Below, piece after piece: positions 17,727-26,769 of a stretch of 64,000 nt of DNA (position 1 is the first letter of the stretch; the number at the start of each line of letters is the position of its first letter). Source of the DNA: an uncultured Bryobacterales bacterium (lineage in GTDB: Bacteria > Acidobacteriota > Terriglobia > Bryobacterales > Bryobacteraceae). The stretch covers positions 1 through 64,000 of the forward strand of contig CALGAR010000018.1 in assembly GCA_937959285.1 (NCBI GenBank), given 5' to 3'. A program made the translations under genes and the position numbers. Under the pieces are notes generated by a model. The model worked only from the letters and a program-made list of their open reading frames with translations, ran no database searches and was not told the DNA's origin.

Positions 17727-19100
17727 CTAGCTGATGATGTCCTTGATTACCTCGCCGTGGACATCGGTTAATCGGAAGTTCCGGCCGCTATAGAAGTAGG
17801 TGAGCTTTGTGTGGTCGAGGCCAAGCTGATGGAGAACCGTCGCGTGCAGATCGTGCACGTGAATCCGGTTCTCCACCGCCTTGAACCCAAAATCGTCTGT
17901 GGCGCCGTAGGTCATGCCTCCCTTGAAGCCTCCTCCCGCGACCAGATAGGTGAAGCCGTGATTGTTGTGATCGCGGCCGTTCTGTACTTTCACGAGGCCG
18001 CCGATCTCGACCGCCGGGGTCCGCCCGAACTCCCCGCCGATCAGCACAATCGTTTCCTTCAACAGCCCGCTCGCCTTCAGGTCGCGAAGCAACGCCGCGA
18101 TGGGAGCGTCCGCGCGCGCGGCGAGCGGACGGTGCAGCTCGATATCGTCGTGGTTGTCCCAAGGCTGGAAGTTTCCGAAGTAGACCTGGACCATGCGGAC
18201 GCCGCGTTCGACCAGCCGACGGGCGATCAGACAGCCGCGGGCGAAGTCTCCGTCGCCGTAGCGCTCGCGCACCGCTTCCGGCTCCCGCGTGATGTCAAAG
18301 GCCTCCGGCGCCTCCGCCTGCATTCGGAACGCGATCTCGGCCGATTGAATGCTCGCTTCGAGCTGCTGGTCCGAACCCACGCGATTCAGGTGCAGCCGGT
18401 TGAGGTCGTTCACCAGATCCAGCTCCATCCGCTGCTCTTGCGGCGTCCACCGCGTGTTCTGGATGTTGGCGATCAGCTTCTGCGGATCCTTTTCCTCAAG
18501 GGAGATATACGTGCCCTGGTGCACGGCGGGCAGGAAGGCCGAAGTCCAAAGCTGATGCCCCAGCACCGGCAGGCCCGGGCAAAGGACCACGAATCCCGGC
18601 AAATTCTGGTTCAACGTGCCGAGGCCGTAGGTGAGCCATGAGCCCATGGAAGGCCGGCCCGGAAGCTTTTCGCCGCAATTCAGGAGGAAGAGAGAGGGCT
18701 CGTGGTTGGGGCGGTCCGTGTACATCGACCGGATGACGCAGATGTCATCAATCAGCGATCCGATCTGCGGGAAGATCTCGCTAACCTCGATCCCGCTCTC
18801 GCCGCACCGCTTGAACTGGAACGGCGACCGCATCAAGTTGCCCGTCTTCCGCTCCGTCTTGAGGTTCCCTGTGGGCATCGGCTGCCCGTGGTACTTGTCG
18901 AGCATCGGCTTGGGGTCGAAGGTGTCCACCTGGGACGGCCCGCCGTTTAGAAAAAGATAGATGACATGCTTGGCCCGGGCAGGGAAGTGGGGCGCTTTGG
19001 GTGCGAGCGGATTGCGATCGTCGGTCGCCGAGAGCACGCCCTGCAAGCCGACCATCCCGAATCCTGCGCCGATCTTCGTTAACAGTTCTCGTCGTGTCAT
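17727..19100 (-). CDS. DUF1501 family protein, Tat-exported
   Basis: A 457-residue protein of the DUF1501 family, which has a sulfatase/alkaline-phosphatase-like fold and is abundant in Planctomycetes and Acidobacteria; its biochemical role is not established. The N-terminus MTRRELLTKIGAGFG is a Tat signal with twin Arg. Family motifs: HVIYLFLNGGPSQVDTFDPK, RPNHEPSLFLLNCGEK, RMVQVYFGNFQPWDNHDDIE and LIGGEFGRTPAVE. It follows the PSD1 protein by 12 bases on the same strand; this pair recurs in these phyla. Confidence 0.92.
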   Translation of the reverse strand: MTRRELLTKIGAGFGMVGLQGVLSATDDRNPLAPKAPHFPARAKHVIYLFLNGGPSQVDTFDPKPMLDKYHGQPMPTGNLKTERKTGNLMRSPFQFKRCGESGIEVSEIFPQIGSLIDDICVIRSMYTDRPNHEPSLFLLNCGEKLPGRPSMGSWLTYGLGTLNQNLPGFVVLCPGLPVLGHQLWTSAFLPAVHQGTYISLEEKDPQKLIANIQNTRWTPQEQRMELDLVNDLNRLHLNRVGSDQQLEASIQSAEIAFRMQAEAPEAFDITREPEAVRERYGDGDFARGCLIARRLVERGVRMVQVYFGNFQPWDNHDDIELHRPLAARADAPIAALLRDLKASGLLKETIVLIGGEFGRTPAVEIGGLVKVQNGRDHNNHGFTYLVAGGGFKGGMTYGATDDFGFKAVENRIHVHDLHATVLHQLGLDHTKLTYFYSGRNFRLTDVHGEVIKDIIS

Positions 19101-19112
19101 CTGCCGCTCCCT

Positions 19113-21779
19113 CTAATCCACAAATAGGAACTCGTTTGATGTCAGTAGAGCCCGGGCATACATGGGCCATTTCGCCTTAGTAAGGAAGTCCTGCCCAAGA
19201 CGCAGCTCTTCGGGCTCCGGCTGCCTGCCGAAGAGCAGCCGGTAGGCATCGCGGATGCGGTCCTCAGCGCTTCCGCTCCCAGCCTCCAAACGGGCCGCCA
19301 GGGCTTCCGCCTGCCGCTCGACAAACGGGCTGTTCATCAGAAACAGCCGTTGGAGCGGAACGTTGGTTGTCAGTCGCCCTTCGCTCGTGCTGTTTGGGTT
19401 GGGGAAATCGAACAGGGCCAGCGTGGGATGGAGCTTCCGCCTGCTTACGAATCCGTAGACAGTTCGTTTCGTGTTTGTCTCGTCCAGCGGTTCCGCCTTT
19501 TCGCCGGGCGTGAGGTCCAAGGTGCCGGAGACAAACATCATGGAATCGCGCAGCGCTTCCACATCCAGCCGGCGTCGATTGGCTCGCCATAAGAGAAGAT
19601 TGCCGGGATCCTTGGCCATGTTCGTTTCGTCGTTGGCCGCGCTGAGCTGGTAGACGGCCGACAGCATAATCTCCCGGTGCATTGCCTTGATCGACCAGTT
19701 ATTCTCGATGAACCGGGCGGCGAGGTAGTCGAGCAGCTCCGGGTGCGTCGGACGCTCTCCGAGCTGGCCGAAGTTGCTTGGAGTCGCGACAATCGGGCGT
19801 CCGAAGTGGTATTGCCAGATCCGGTTCACCATCACGCGGGCCGTTAGCGGGTTCTTGGGGTCGATAATGTCTTCCGCCAGTTCGAGCCGCCCACTGCCCT
19901 TTGTATAGCGCTTGCGCTCCGGAGGGGAAAGAATCGCCAGGAACCGGCGAGGAGCAACCTCGCCCAGGTTGTTGCGATCCCCTCGAATCTGAACCTTGAC
20001 GTCCGCGGGTTCCTCTTTGTCTCGGACGATTTGGAGGAATGGGTATTTCTCCGGCAAGGCGTTCTTGAGCTGCTCAAGCTCTGCCTTCTGCGCCTCCAGA
20101 TACGTCTTCCATTCGCCTTGCAGGAATCGCTCGATCGTTCCTTCGTGATAGTAGTAAATGCCATCAGGAGTCTGGAAGAAGCCGGCGGAGTCCCTGGACG
20201 ACCGCTCAAACAGGTCACGCCACAGATTGAATTTGTCGCGGCTCAGGGAAACCAGGGAGGCGTTGGCAACATCGTTTCTCTGCGGGTTCAGGCCGAGGGT
20301 GATCTTGTTCTTTTCGTCAACCTCCCGCTTCTCCTCGATGACATCGAGAACGAGTTGCTGGAATTCGTAGGCCTCCTGTTCGAACTCCTTCTCGCTTGCC
20401 CCGCGCGCTGCGAGATCGAACCATTTCTTCAGGAACGGATGCTCTTTCTCCGGCGATTCCAGGTACTTTTTCCAGCGCGACAGCGTTTCGGCATCGAGCC
20501 CTGCGTCGTCCCGAATCCCGCGCGCGGCGAGCATAAAGGCAGCCGTCTGCGAGGCCAGGATTTCGCCAATCTGCTGCCGCTGCGTATCGTAGAAACGCTG
20601 GATCAGATCCTCCTTGCGCTTTACTTTTTCTTCCTGCGCTTTCCAGGCATCGACGACATGGGCGGGCGCGAGCGGAAGCTCATCTAACCGGCTGCTGGAG
20701 AAGATGCCCTGGAGCGAGTAGTAATCCTTCGTCGGGATCGGATCGTACTTGTGATCGTGACACTGGGCGCAGGCGACCGTCAGCCCCAGGAAGCCGCGAG
20801 TGGTGGCGTCGACGCGTTCATCCTGCATCTCGGGGCTCAAGGCGTAGAAACCCAGGCCTGCGGCATACTGGTTCGGGTCGTTCGACGCCATCATGTCACC
20901 GGCGATCTGGGCTTTGACGAAGAGGTTATACGGCATGTCCTCGTTGAATGCGCGGATGACCCAGTTGCGGTAGCGGAAGCTGTTGGGATAGGGCTCGTCC
21001 TTGGTGGAGTTCAGGCTGTCATCGGAATACCGGGCAACGTCGAGCCAGTATCTCGCCCACCGCTCCCCATAATGGGGCGAGGCAAGCAGGCGGTCCACGA
21101 CCTTGGCGAAGGCATCCGGGGAGTTGTCGGCGAGGAAGGCGTCGACCTCCTCAGGTGTCGGAGGCAGGCCGATCAGGTCGAGTGTGGCGCGCCGGATCAG
21201 CGTGCGCTTGTCGGCCGGTTTCACCGGACGGAGTCCTTCCTGTTCCAGCCTGGCCAGAATGAAGCGGTCGATGGGCCCCCGCGGCCAAGAGGTATCTTTC
21301 ACCTGCGGCGGCTCCGTCTTCTTGATCGGCTGGAAGGACCAGAACGCACGCTGCTCGGGTGAAATCACGTACTCGCTGCCTTTGGCGGACTCCGTCTGAG
21401 GAGTATCGTCCTCCGGCCAATAGGCGCCATCCTTAATCCAGGCAGTGAGGATGTCAATTTGCTCGGGCTTGAGCTTCCGCTGGGGCGGCATTTTCAGGCG
21501 GTCATGAGAGTGGGTGACTGCCTGAATCAGAAGACTCTCTTCCGGCTTCCCCGGCACGACGGCGGGTCCGTGCTTGCCGCCTTCGAGAAGCCCTTTCCTG
21601 GAATCGAGCCGGAGGTTCCCCATCGCGCTTTGACGGTGGCAGGCGTAGCATTCGCTGGCCAGCAGGGGCCGGACGTTCATTTCGAAGCGCTCCCGCTGCT
21701 CCTCATTCGCGGGATGCGCTCTAAACAGGGAACCCAGAGCGAGCGCGGAAAGCGTGAGACGGAGACCCAGTTTTGCCAT
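19113..21779 (-). CDS. PSD1 / cytochrome c-like (PSCyt1-DUF1549-DUF1553) protein
   Basis: An 888-residue exported protein (signal MAKLGLRLTLSALALGSLF). It begins with a PSCyt1 domain holding one heme c site CYACH at about residues 44-48 and DRLKMPPQ as the likely Met ligand region. A DUF1549 region follows (FILARLEQEGLRPVKPADKR, YWLDVARYSDD) with a second CxxCH, CAQCHDHKYDPIP, at about residue 338. The C-terminal DUF1553 part has ARVMVNRIWQYHFGRPIV and LRDSMMFVSGTLD. Such proteins are typical of Planctomycetes and Acidobacteria; their substrates are not known. It is the first gene of the pair with DUF1501, probably a periplasmic redox unit (inference). Confidence 0.9.
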   Translation of the reverse strand: MAKLGLRLTLSALALGSLFRAHPANEEQRERFEMNVRPLLASECYACHRQSAMGNLRLDSRKGLLEGGKHGPAVVPGKPEESLLIQAVTHSHDRLKMPPQRKLKPEQIDILTAWIKDGAYWPEDDTPQTESAKGSEYVISPEQRAFWSFQPIKKTEPPQVKDTSWPRGPIDRFILARLEQEGLRPVKPADKRTLIRRATLDLIGLPPTPEEVDAFLADNSPDAFAKVVDRLLASPHYGERWARYWLDVARYSDDSLNSTKDEPYPNSFRYRNWVIRAFNEDMPYNLFVKAQIAGDMMASNDPNQYAAGLGFYALSPEMQDERVDATTRGFLGLTVACAQCHDHKYDPIPTKDYYSLQGIFSSSRLDELPLAPAHVVDAWKAQEEKVKRKEDLIQRFYDTQRQQIGEILASQTAAFMLAARGIRDDAGLDAETLSRWKKYLESPEKEHPFLKKWFDLAARGASEKEFEQEAYEFQQLVLDVIEEKREVDEKNKITLGLNPQRNDVANASLVSLSRDKFNLWRDLFERSSRDSAGFFQTPDGIYYYHEGTIERFLQGEWKTYLEAQKAELEQLKNALPEKYPFLQIVRDKEEPADVKVQIRGDRNNLGEVAPRRFLAILSPPERKRYTKGSGRLELAEDIIDPKNPLTARVMVNRIWQYHFGRPIVATPSNFGQLGERPTHPELLDYLAARFIENNWSIKAMHREIMLSAVYQLSAANDETNMAKDPGNLLLWRANRRRLDVEALRDSMMFVSGTLDLTPGEKAEPLDETNTKRTVYGFVSRRKLHPTLALFDFPNPNSTSEGRLTTNVPLQRLFLMNSPFVERQAEALAARLEAGSGSAEDRIRDAYRLLFGRQPEPEELRLGQDFLTKAKWPMYARALLTSNEFLFVD

Positions 21780-21903
21780 GTCAGTAACGCCGCAGCGGCT
21801 CCATATGATTCTATGCCCAACCCCGGCCGAAGTGTAGCCTCCCTCTCACCTTAGGGAACTTGGATCGAGCCTGCGGCAATGGTATACTATGGCTGTATCA
21901 CCC

Positions 21904-21979
<76 letters not shown>

Positions 21980-22325
21980 ACCCAATCTCTACGACGGCCC
22001 TAGGCTCGGACAGGCCAGCATCAGGAAAGGGCCCCAACTCCGATACCCCACATCACCGAATTTCCGGAGCTTGCTGCGCCGGCGACGAAAGCTCTTCACG
22101 TAACCCTGTTGCGCCCAGCTCGGGGATGCGCTAGATCGGCCCTATGAGGACCTTGCGCTTTGCACGTCTCGTACGAAGGCAGCCTACCGCGAAGGTACAG
22201 ACGCGGCAAGGGTATTACGTACAGTGAAACCATCATCACTCGGCTGCGAAATAACCAGGGCGGGTGAGGACCTGGGCATCCGGGTATTTGCTTCGGGCGG
22301 CTGCGGACAAGCCCACCACAACGCT

Positions 22326-23213
22326 TCAAAAACCGCCTCGATTTGGAGACGGCTGAACGTAGGACAGAAGATACTCGTCGCGAAGGTGACGTAGGAGGGT
22401 CGTGAAACCCTCTTTTGAGGAGCCCGCAGCCATCTGCATGCCGCCGGTCTGCCGCACCAGGGCCGCTAAGCCGACAGAAATACCCGGGTATGGAGGCCTG
22501 GGTTCGGGTATCTCCACCGGCGGCAGCGGCCACGGGAAGAGAGTTCCAAGTGAGTGGCTTCCGCGAATCAGCATCACATGGTGCACTCTGGCCCAGGCCT
22601 TAAGTGCTTCATCGGCTGCCTGATCCGCCTTCATTTGCGAGCCTCTTTCGTCGCCGTTCGAAAGGACGATGATGACACGGCCGGTCCTTGCCTCCCGCGA
22701 CGGAAAGGCCTTCGCGGTCATGGCTACGGCGTCGAACACTGGCTGTACGTTTTTTACCCTTCGCGGCGGAATTCTGTCTGTCTCCAGGATCTCTATGATG
22801 GCTTTGGTGTCAGTAGTAAAGTTCTGGGCCCACCTCATGTTCCCTTGTTCCAGGAGGAGGAGGGCTACACGGTCATTGGAGCCGAGCCGGGAGAGACCGC
22901 GCTTAAGATCGTTCCACTGAGCGCGCTCGGGAACAAGTTGCAAGGACGTTCTGTCTGCCACTAGCGCGATTGCGTGACCTATTGGCTGCTCACAAGAAAG
23001 GACTTCCACCTCCCAGCCGTTGTCGCGGATGCTGAAATCACTGCCGGTCAGCCCCCGGATGACCTCGCCACAGCTGTTTGTGACAGTCGCTTCGATAACG
23101 ACCAGGGGAACGTCGGGCTGGGCGGAAAGCAATCGCGGATCGAGAGCAGGCAGCAGGAGGAGCCCGATACATACTAAGCTCTTTGGGCTTAGATGTGGAT
23201 ACCAGTGCCGCAT
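22326..23213 (-). CDS. VWFA-related domain protein, C-terminus removed by in-frame TGA
   Basis: This exported protein belongs to the acidobacterial VWFA-related type. From ATG 23213 it has a signal peptide (SLVCIGLLLLPALDPRLLSAQ), then VIEATVTNSCGEVIRGLTGSDF and a von Willebrand A fold. The metal-site motif is degenerate: VADRTSLQL instead of DxSxS. It stops at TGA 22326-22328 after EYLLSYVQPSPNRGGF. Reading past that stop in the same frame to the TGA at 22236-22238 gives SVVVGLSAAARSK then YPDAQVLTRPGYFAAE, which is the usual family end. So a nonsense change (CGA to TGA would do) cuts about 29 residues. The start is uncertain; the frame is open to 23495. Confidence 0.75.
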   Translation of the reverse strand: MRHWYPHLSPKSLVCIGLLLLPALDPRLLSAQPDVPLVVIEATVTNSCGEVIRGLTGSDFSIRDNGWEVEVLSCEQPIGHAIALVADRTSLQLVPERAQWNDLKRGLSRLGSNDRVALLLLEQGNMRWAQNFTTDTKAIIEILETDRIPPRRVKNVQPVFDAVAMTAKAFPSREARTGRVIIVLSNGDERGSQMKADQAADEALKAWARVHHVMLIRGSHSLGTLFPWPLPPVEIPEPRPPYPGISVGLAALVRQTGGMQMAAGSSKEGFTTLLRHLRDEYLLSYVQPSPNRGGF

Positions 23214-23398
23214 CCCTCGTAACTGCCGGGTTGGACGCCGGGCGAGTCTTGAAGGTTGCAAACGAGGCCGAAGGGTGAACAAGACCCAACTTCCCTTGCC
23301 TCTTCGCCTTACAGCCATGTATTGCTGGGAATTCCTGCTCGCCAGGGCGTCGTTGGTGGAGGGATGGTAGAATCGCGGCTTGGAGTGATCGAAATCGA

Positions 23399-24355
23399 AT
23401 GAAGAAGCTGAAGGCGGCAGCCGTCCAATTCGAGGCAGTGGCTGGCGATAAGAAGGCAAACCTCGCCAAGGTCGAGCAATTCGTGGAGTGTGCAAAGGCG
23501 CAAAACGTCGAGTTGCTGGTCTTCCCGGAGTGTTGCCTGACGGGCTACTGGTTTCTGAGGAATCTTAGCGCCGCCCAATTGCGCGAACTCGCGGAGCCCG
23601 CCTTCTCCGGTCCCTGTGCGACACGGCTCGCCGAGTTGTCGCGGACTTCCGGAATGACCATCGGCGCGGGGCTTGTCGAGGCCGGTGAAGACGGACGCCT
23701 CTACAACAGCTACATCGTGGCGATGCCCGACGGCCAAATGCGCTGCCACCGCAAGCTGCACGCCTTTGAGCATGAGCTCATCTGTTCCGGTAGCAACTAC
23801 ACGGTCTTTGATACGACCCACGGCTGGCGTGTCGGGGTGTTGATCTGCTACGACGTCAACATCATTGAGAATGTCCGTGCGACTGCGCTGATGGGAGCCG
23901 ACGTGCTGCTCGCGCCTCATCAGACAGGTGGCTGCCGGACGCGCAATCCCCACCTGATGGGTCTCATCGAACGCGAAGTGTGGGACCGGCGACATACGGA
24001 TCCCGCCGCGATCGAGCGTGAGATTCTCGGCGACAAGGGCCGCGGTTGGCTGATGCGCTGGCTGCCCAGCCGTGCTCATGACAACGGTCTGTTTCTCATC
24101 TTTAGCAACGGAATCGGCGTTGACGACGATGAGATCCGCACAGGCAACTCGATGATCCTAGATCCGTACGGCCGGATTTTGGTGGAGTCGCGGAAGGCCG
24201 ACGAGGATCTGGTTTCAGCAGAACTGGATTATTCCCTCCTCGCTGACGCCACGGGCCGTAGCTGGATGCAGGCGCGCCGCCCCGAACTCTACAAGCTTCT
24301 GACCGAGCGAACGGGCAAAGAGCGGGATGCCCGTGTTCTCAAGTTCGCCGAGTAG
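23399..24355 (+). CDS. Carbon-nitrogen hydrolase (nitrilase superfamily amidase)
   Basis: Enzymes of this superfamily hydrolyse non-peptide C-N bonds in amides, carbamoyl compounds or nitriles in the cytoplasm. The catalytic triad is visible in 318 residues: Glu44 in VFPECCLTGY, Lys119 in HRKLHAFEH and Cys150 in VLICYDVN. The N-terminus KLKAAAVQFEAVAGDKKANL is standard. The ATG at 23399 overlaps nothing and is divergent from the VWFA gene. Substrate unknown; beta-ureidopropionase or aliphatic amidase activity is possible. Its last part is partly duplicated about 0.85 kb downstream (see the repeats). Confidence 0.9.
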   Translation: MKKLKAAAVQFEAVAGDKKANLAKVEQFVECAKAQNVELLVFPECCLTGYWFLRNLSAAQLRELAEPAFSGPCATRLAELSRTSGMTIGAGLVEAGEDGRLYNSYIVAMPDGQMRCHRKLHAFEHELICSGSNYTVFDTTHGWRVGVLICYDVNIIENVRATALMGADVLLAPHQTGGCRTRNPHLMGLIEREVWDRRHTDPAAIEREILGDKGRGWLMRWLPSRAHDNGLFLIFSNGIGVDDDEIRTGNSMILDPYGRILVESRKADEDLVSAELDYSLLADATGRSWMQARRPELYKLLTERTGKERDARVLKFAE

Positions 24356-24405
24356 CTTTTAGTTCATTAGCTGCGGTCGAGGCTGCGGTACTGCACGGCT
24401 TCGGC
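24351..24405. repeat. Direct repeat copy A: nitrilase end plus decayed comM end
   Basis: 55 bases from AGTAGCTTTTAG to GCACGGCTTCGGC match 25208-25263 with a handful of substitutions and one length change. On the minus strand this copy still reads [11 protein letters not shown], the end of ComM, followed by TAA, although the functional comM is at copy B. It directly follows the intact nitrilase 3' end. Confidence 0.85.
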
Positions 24406-24511
24406 ATGCCGCAGACGGCGATTTCAAGGTAACCGCTTTTACAAAGCGGACCAGCGAAACGCCCTTTAGGATGGGTTACACAACGCAATAGAAGTCGCGG
24501 GAGCAAGAGAC

Positions 24512-25159
24512 ATGCGACGTTTACCAGCGTCTACCATCATCCTGATCGTACTGTCAGTAGTGATGCCGATTGTCGCTGGTATCGCGTTGGTCAGCCTGCG
24601 TAATAGCTTGCCCGAGGAGTTTCCGGTTCATTATGGTTTGACAGGAAAACCGGATAAATTCGTAAAAACGACACCCGTTCGCGTATTATCTCCCTTGATT
24701 CTTGCTATTGGCTTGCCCTTGTTCGGCCTAAGCTACTTGCTCGGTTTTCTGCCGCGGTCTTCGGGGCAAACGAGTCAGAGAAGCGAGGAGCGAACTAGAT
24801 TTAACTTGTGGTTCATCCCCGTACTGAATTTATGTCTTAGCCTGCTTTACTGCCTAATGGCGATATCGCCGATATTTCCTGTTCCTGGCGGCGCAGGAAC
24901 TGTGATCGGATTTGTAGTTTTCATCGTCTGCTTCGCCATCTTGGGCTTTAGGCACTCGGCCAGTCTAGCGGATCCAGGAAGTCCTCGCAGAGGAGATGAT
25001 GAGCACTGGAAAGCCGGAGTCATCTATTACAACCCGCAAGACGAGTCTGTATTTGTAGAGCGACGCGACGGACTGGGAATAACTATAAACTTCGCGCATC
25101 CACTCGGTCTCTTGATGATCGCTTTCGTCGGAATTGTAGTGATACTTGGAACTTACTGA
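24512..25159 (+). CDS. DUF1648/DUF5808 membrane protein
   Basis: A 215-residue membrane protein. The N-terminal part (span near 8-28, then LPEEFPVHYGLTGKPDKF) is a DUF1648 domain, as in SdpI-type immunity/signal proteins; more spans lie near 55-78, 100-118 and 128-145. The C-terminal HWKAGVIYYNPQDESVFVE and GITINFAHPLGLL are a DUF5808 block. GGGAGCAAGAGAC precedes the ATG. Its DNA looks less G+C rich than the neighbours, and it sits exactly between two copies of the nitrilase/comM junction, so it appears to be inserted. Function unknown; an SdpI-like role is only suggested by the domain. Confidence 0.85.
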   Translation: MRRLPASTIILIVLSVVMPIVAGIALVSLRNSLPEEFPVHYGLTGKPDKFVKTTPVRVLSPLILAIGLPLFGLSYLLGFLPRSSGQTSQRSEERTRFNLWFIPVLNLCLSLLYCLMAISPIFPVPGGAGTVIGFVVFIVCFAILGFRHSASLADPGSPRRGDDEHWKAGVIYYNPQDESVFVERRDGLGITINFAHPLGLLMIAFVGIVVILGTY

Positions 25160-25207
25160 AAAATCCTCCCATGCTGCAGGTGCGATCCCGAACTCTACAC
25201 CCTTCCC

Positions 25208-25263
25208 AGTAGCTCTCAGCTCCAGTAGCTGCGGTCGAGGCTGCGATACTGCACGGCTTCGGC
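25208..25263. repeat. Direct repeat copy B: functional comM end plus decayed nitrilase end
   Basis: Matches copy A at 24351-24405. Just before it, 25191-25199 reads CCCGAACTCTACA, preceded by TGCAGGTGCG, as in the nitrilase gene near 24266-24293. So this side carries a shortened remnant of the nitrilase 3' end while retaining the true comM stop (25216-25218). Confidence 0.85.
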
Positions 25264-26736
25264 GACGTGCTTGGCCTGTACGCATTCCGAGCCGGCGAGA
25301 TCCGCGATCGTCCGAGCGACCTTCAAAATGCGGTCATGCGCGCGGGCGGAGAGTCCCATCTTCCGCACCGCCATTTCCAGCGTCCGTTCGCCGGCCTCAT
25401 CCAAAGCGCTCAGCTTGCGCAGCATGCTGGTGGGAATATGCGCGTTGTAGTAGCCGCGGGCAGCCTGAATAGCTCTCGCCGCCTGCACACGCTCCCGCAT
25501 CTCCGCCGACGAGGGGCCATCATCCTTGCCGCGCAATTCCTTGTACGGCACGGCGGGTACTTCGATGTGCAAATCAATCCGATCAAGCAGCGGGCCGCTG
25601 ATCTTGCCCAAGTAGCGCTGGATCATGGCGCCCGTGCAGCGGCATTCGCGGGTCGAGTCGCCGAAGAATCCGCACTGGCACGGATTCATCGCAGCCACCA
25701 GCATGAAGGCGGCGGGGAATTCAAGAGTCATGTTCGCCCGCGCCAGCGTCACGCTGCGATCCTCGAGCGGCTGGCGCAACTGTTCGAGAACATTGCGAGG
25801 AAACTCCGGGAGCTCGTCCAGAAAGAGAACACCGTGATGCGCCAGACTCACTTCCCCCGGGCGGGGCGTTCCCGATCCGCCTCCCAGCAGACCTGCATCT
25901 GAGACTGTGTGATGCGGCGCACGGAAGGGACGATCGGTCAGCAAGCCGGCGCCCTTCGGCAGCACGCCCGCGACACTGTGAATTTGCGTCGTCTCCAGAG
26001 CCTCGGCGAACGTCAGCGGCGGGAGGATTCCCGGCAGCCGCTTTGCCAGCATTGTCTTCCCCGATCCAGGAGGGCCGATCATCAAAACATTGTGGAAACC
26101 GGCAGCGGCCACCTCCAAGGCGCGCTTTGTCGTCGCTTGACCCCGAACATCCCTGAAGTCGAGCTGCTCCTGGGACCTCTGTGTGCCGTGGATCGGTTTG
26201 GGGGATGCAGGTGTGAAGCGGGAGGGTTCGTTCAGCAGCGACACAGCCTCCGCCAGATGCCGCACACCGAAGACATTTAGTCCTTCGACTACCGCAGCTT
26301 CCGCTGCATTATCCAGAGGCACCACGAGGTTTTTCAGTCCCTGCTTCTGCGCGCAAACCGCGATGGAAAGAGCTCCTCGCACCGCCCGGACACTACCATC
26401 GAGGGAGAGCTCGCCGGCAAACAGAAAATGCTCCGACCGCGAGACAGAGCCCATCGCGCCCAAAATTCCCATTGCCATCGGGAGGTCGAAGCCTGCACCC
26501 TCTTTTCGAACATTCGCGGGAGCCAGATTGATCGTCACCGCTTTGCTCGGGTAGCCGAAGCCCGAATTGATCAGCGCGCTCTTGATGCGCTCGCGGCTTT
26601 CCCGCACCGCGGTGTCGGGCATGCCCACCGTAATGAAGTCGCGGGTAGACCCGGAGGGGTACATGTCTACCTCGACGTCGACAAGATACGCCTCAATGCC
26701 GAATACTGCCGCACTTCTCGTTCGGAATAGCGCCAT
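25216..26736 (-). CDS. comM: YifB/ComM-family Mg-chelatase-like AAA ATPase
   Basis: ComM is a hexameric helicase that drives branch migration during natural transformation in the species studied. The 506-residue protein has an N-terminal Lon-protease-like fold ([40 protein letters not shown]), Walker [21 protein letters not shown] near residue 217, the [20 protein letters not shown] motor region, a Cys cluster [17 protein letters not shown] and a C-terminal HTH-like domain. ATG at 26736 has CGGAGAG upstream. Competence in this organism is not shown by anything else in the window. Confidence 0.95.
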   Translation of the reverse strand: MALFRTRSAAVFGIEAYLVDVEVDMYPSGSTRDFITVGMPDTAVRESRERIKSALINSGFGYPSKAVTINLAPANVRKEGAGFDLPMAMGILGAMGSVSRSEHFLFAGELSLDGSVRAVRGALSIAVCAQKQGLKNLVVPLDNAAEAAVVEGLNVFGVRHLAEAVSLLNEPSRFTPASPKPIHGTQRSQEQLDFRDVRGQATTKRALEVAAAGFHNVLMIGPPGSGKTMLAKRLPGILPPLTFAEALETTQIHSVAGVLPKGAGLLTDRPFRAPHHTVSDAGLLGGGSGTPRPGEVSLAHHGVLFLDELPEFPRNVLEQLRQPLEDRSVTLARANMTLEFPAAFMLVAAMNPCQCGFFGDSTRECRCTGAMIQRYLGKISGPLLDRIDLHIEVPAVPYKELRGKDDGPSSAEMRERVQAARAIQAARGYYNAHIPTSMLRKLSALDEAGERTLEMAVRKMGLSARAHDRILKVARTIADLAGSECVQAKHVAEAVQYRSLDRSYWS

Positions 26737-26769
26737 ATCTCTCCGAAGGGTAGTGCGGAGTAGGGGAAA

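Noticed and set aside
22326..22328. Selenocysteine or programmed read-through at the VWFA TGA
   Set aside because: No stem-loop of the bacterial SECIS kind is apparent right after the TGA, and the family has no selenocysteine that I know of. A nonsense mutation is simpler.
23174..23192. CTAAGC/GCTTAG inverted repeat
   Set aside because: It lies inside the signal-peptide region of the VWFA gene and is too short to be more than chance.
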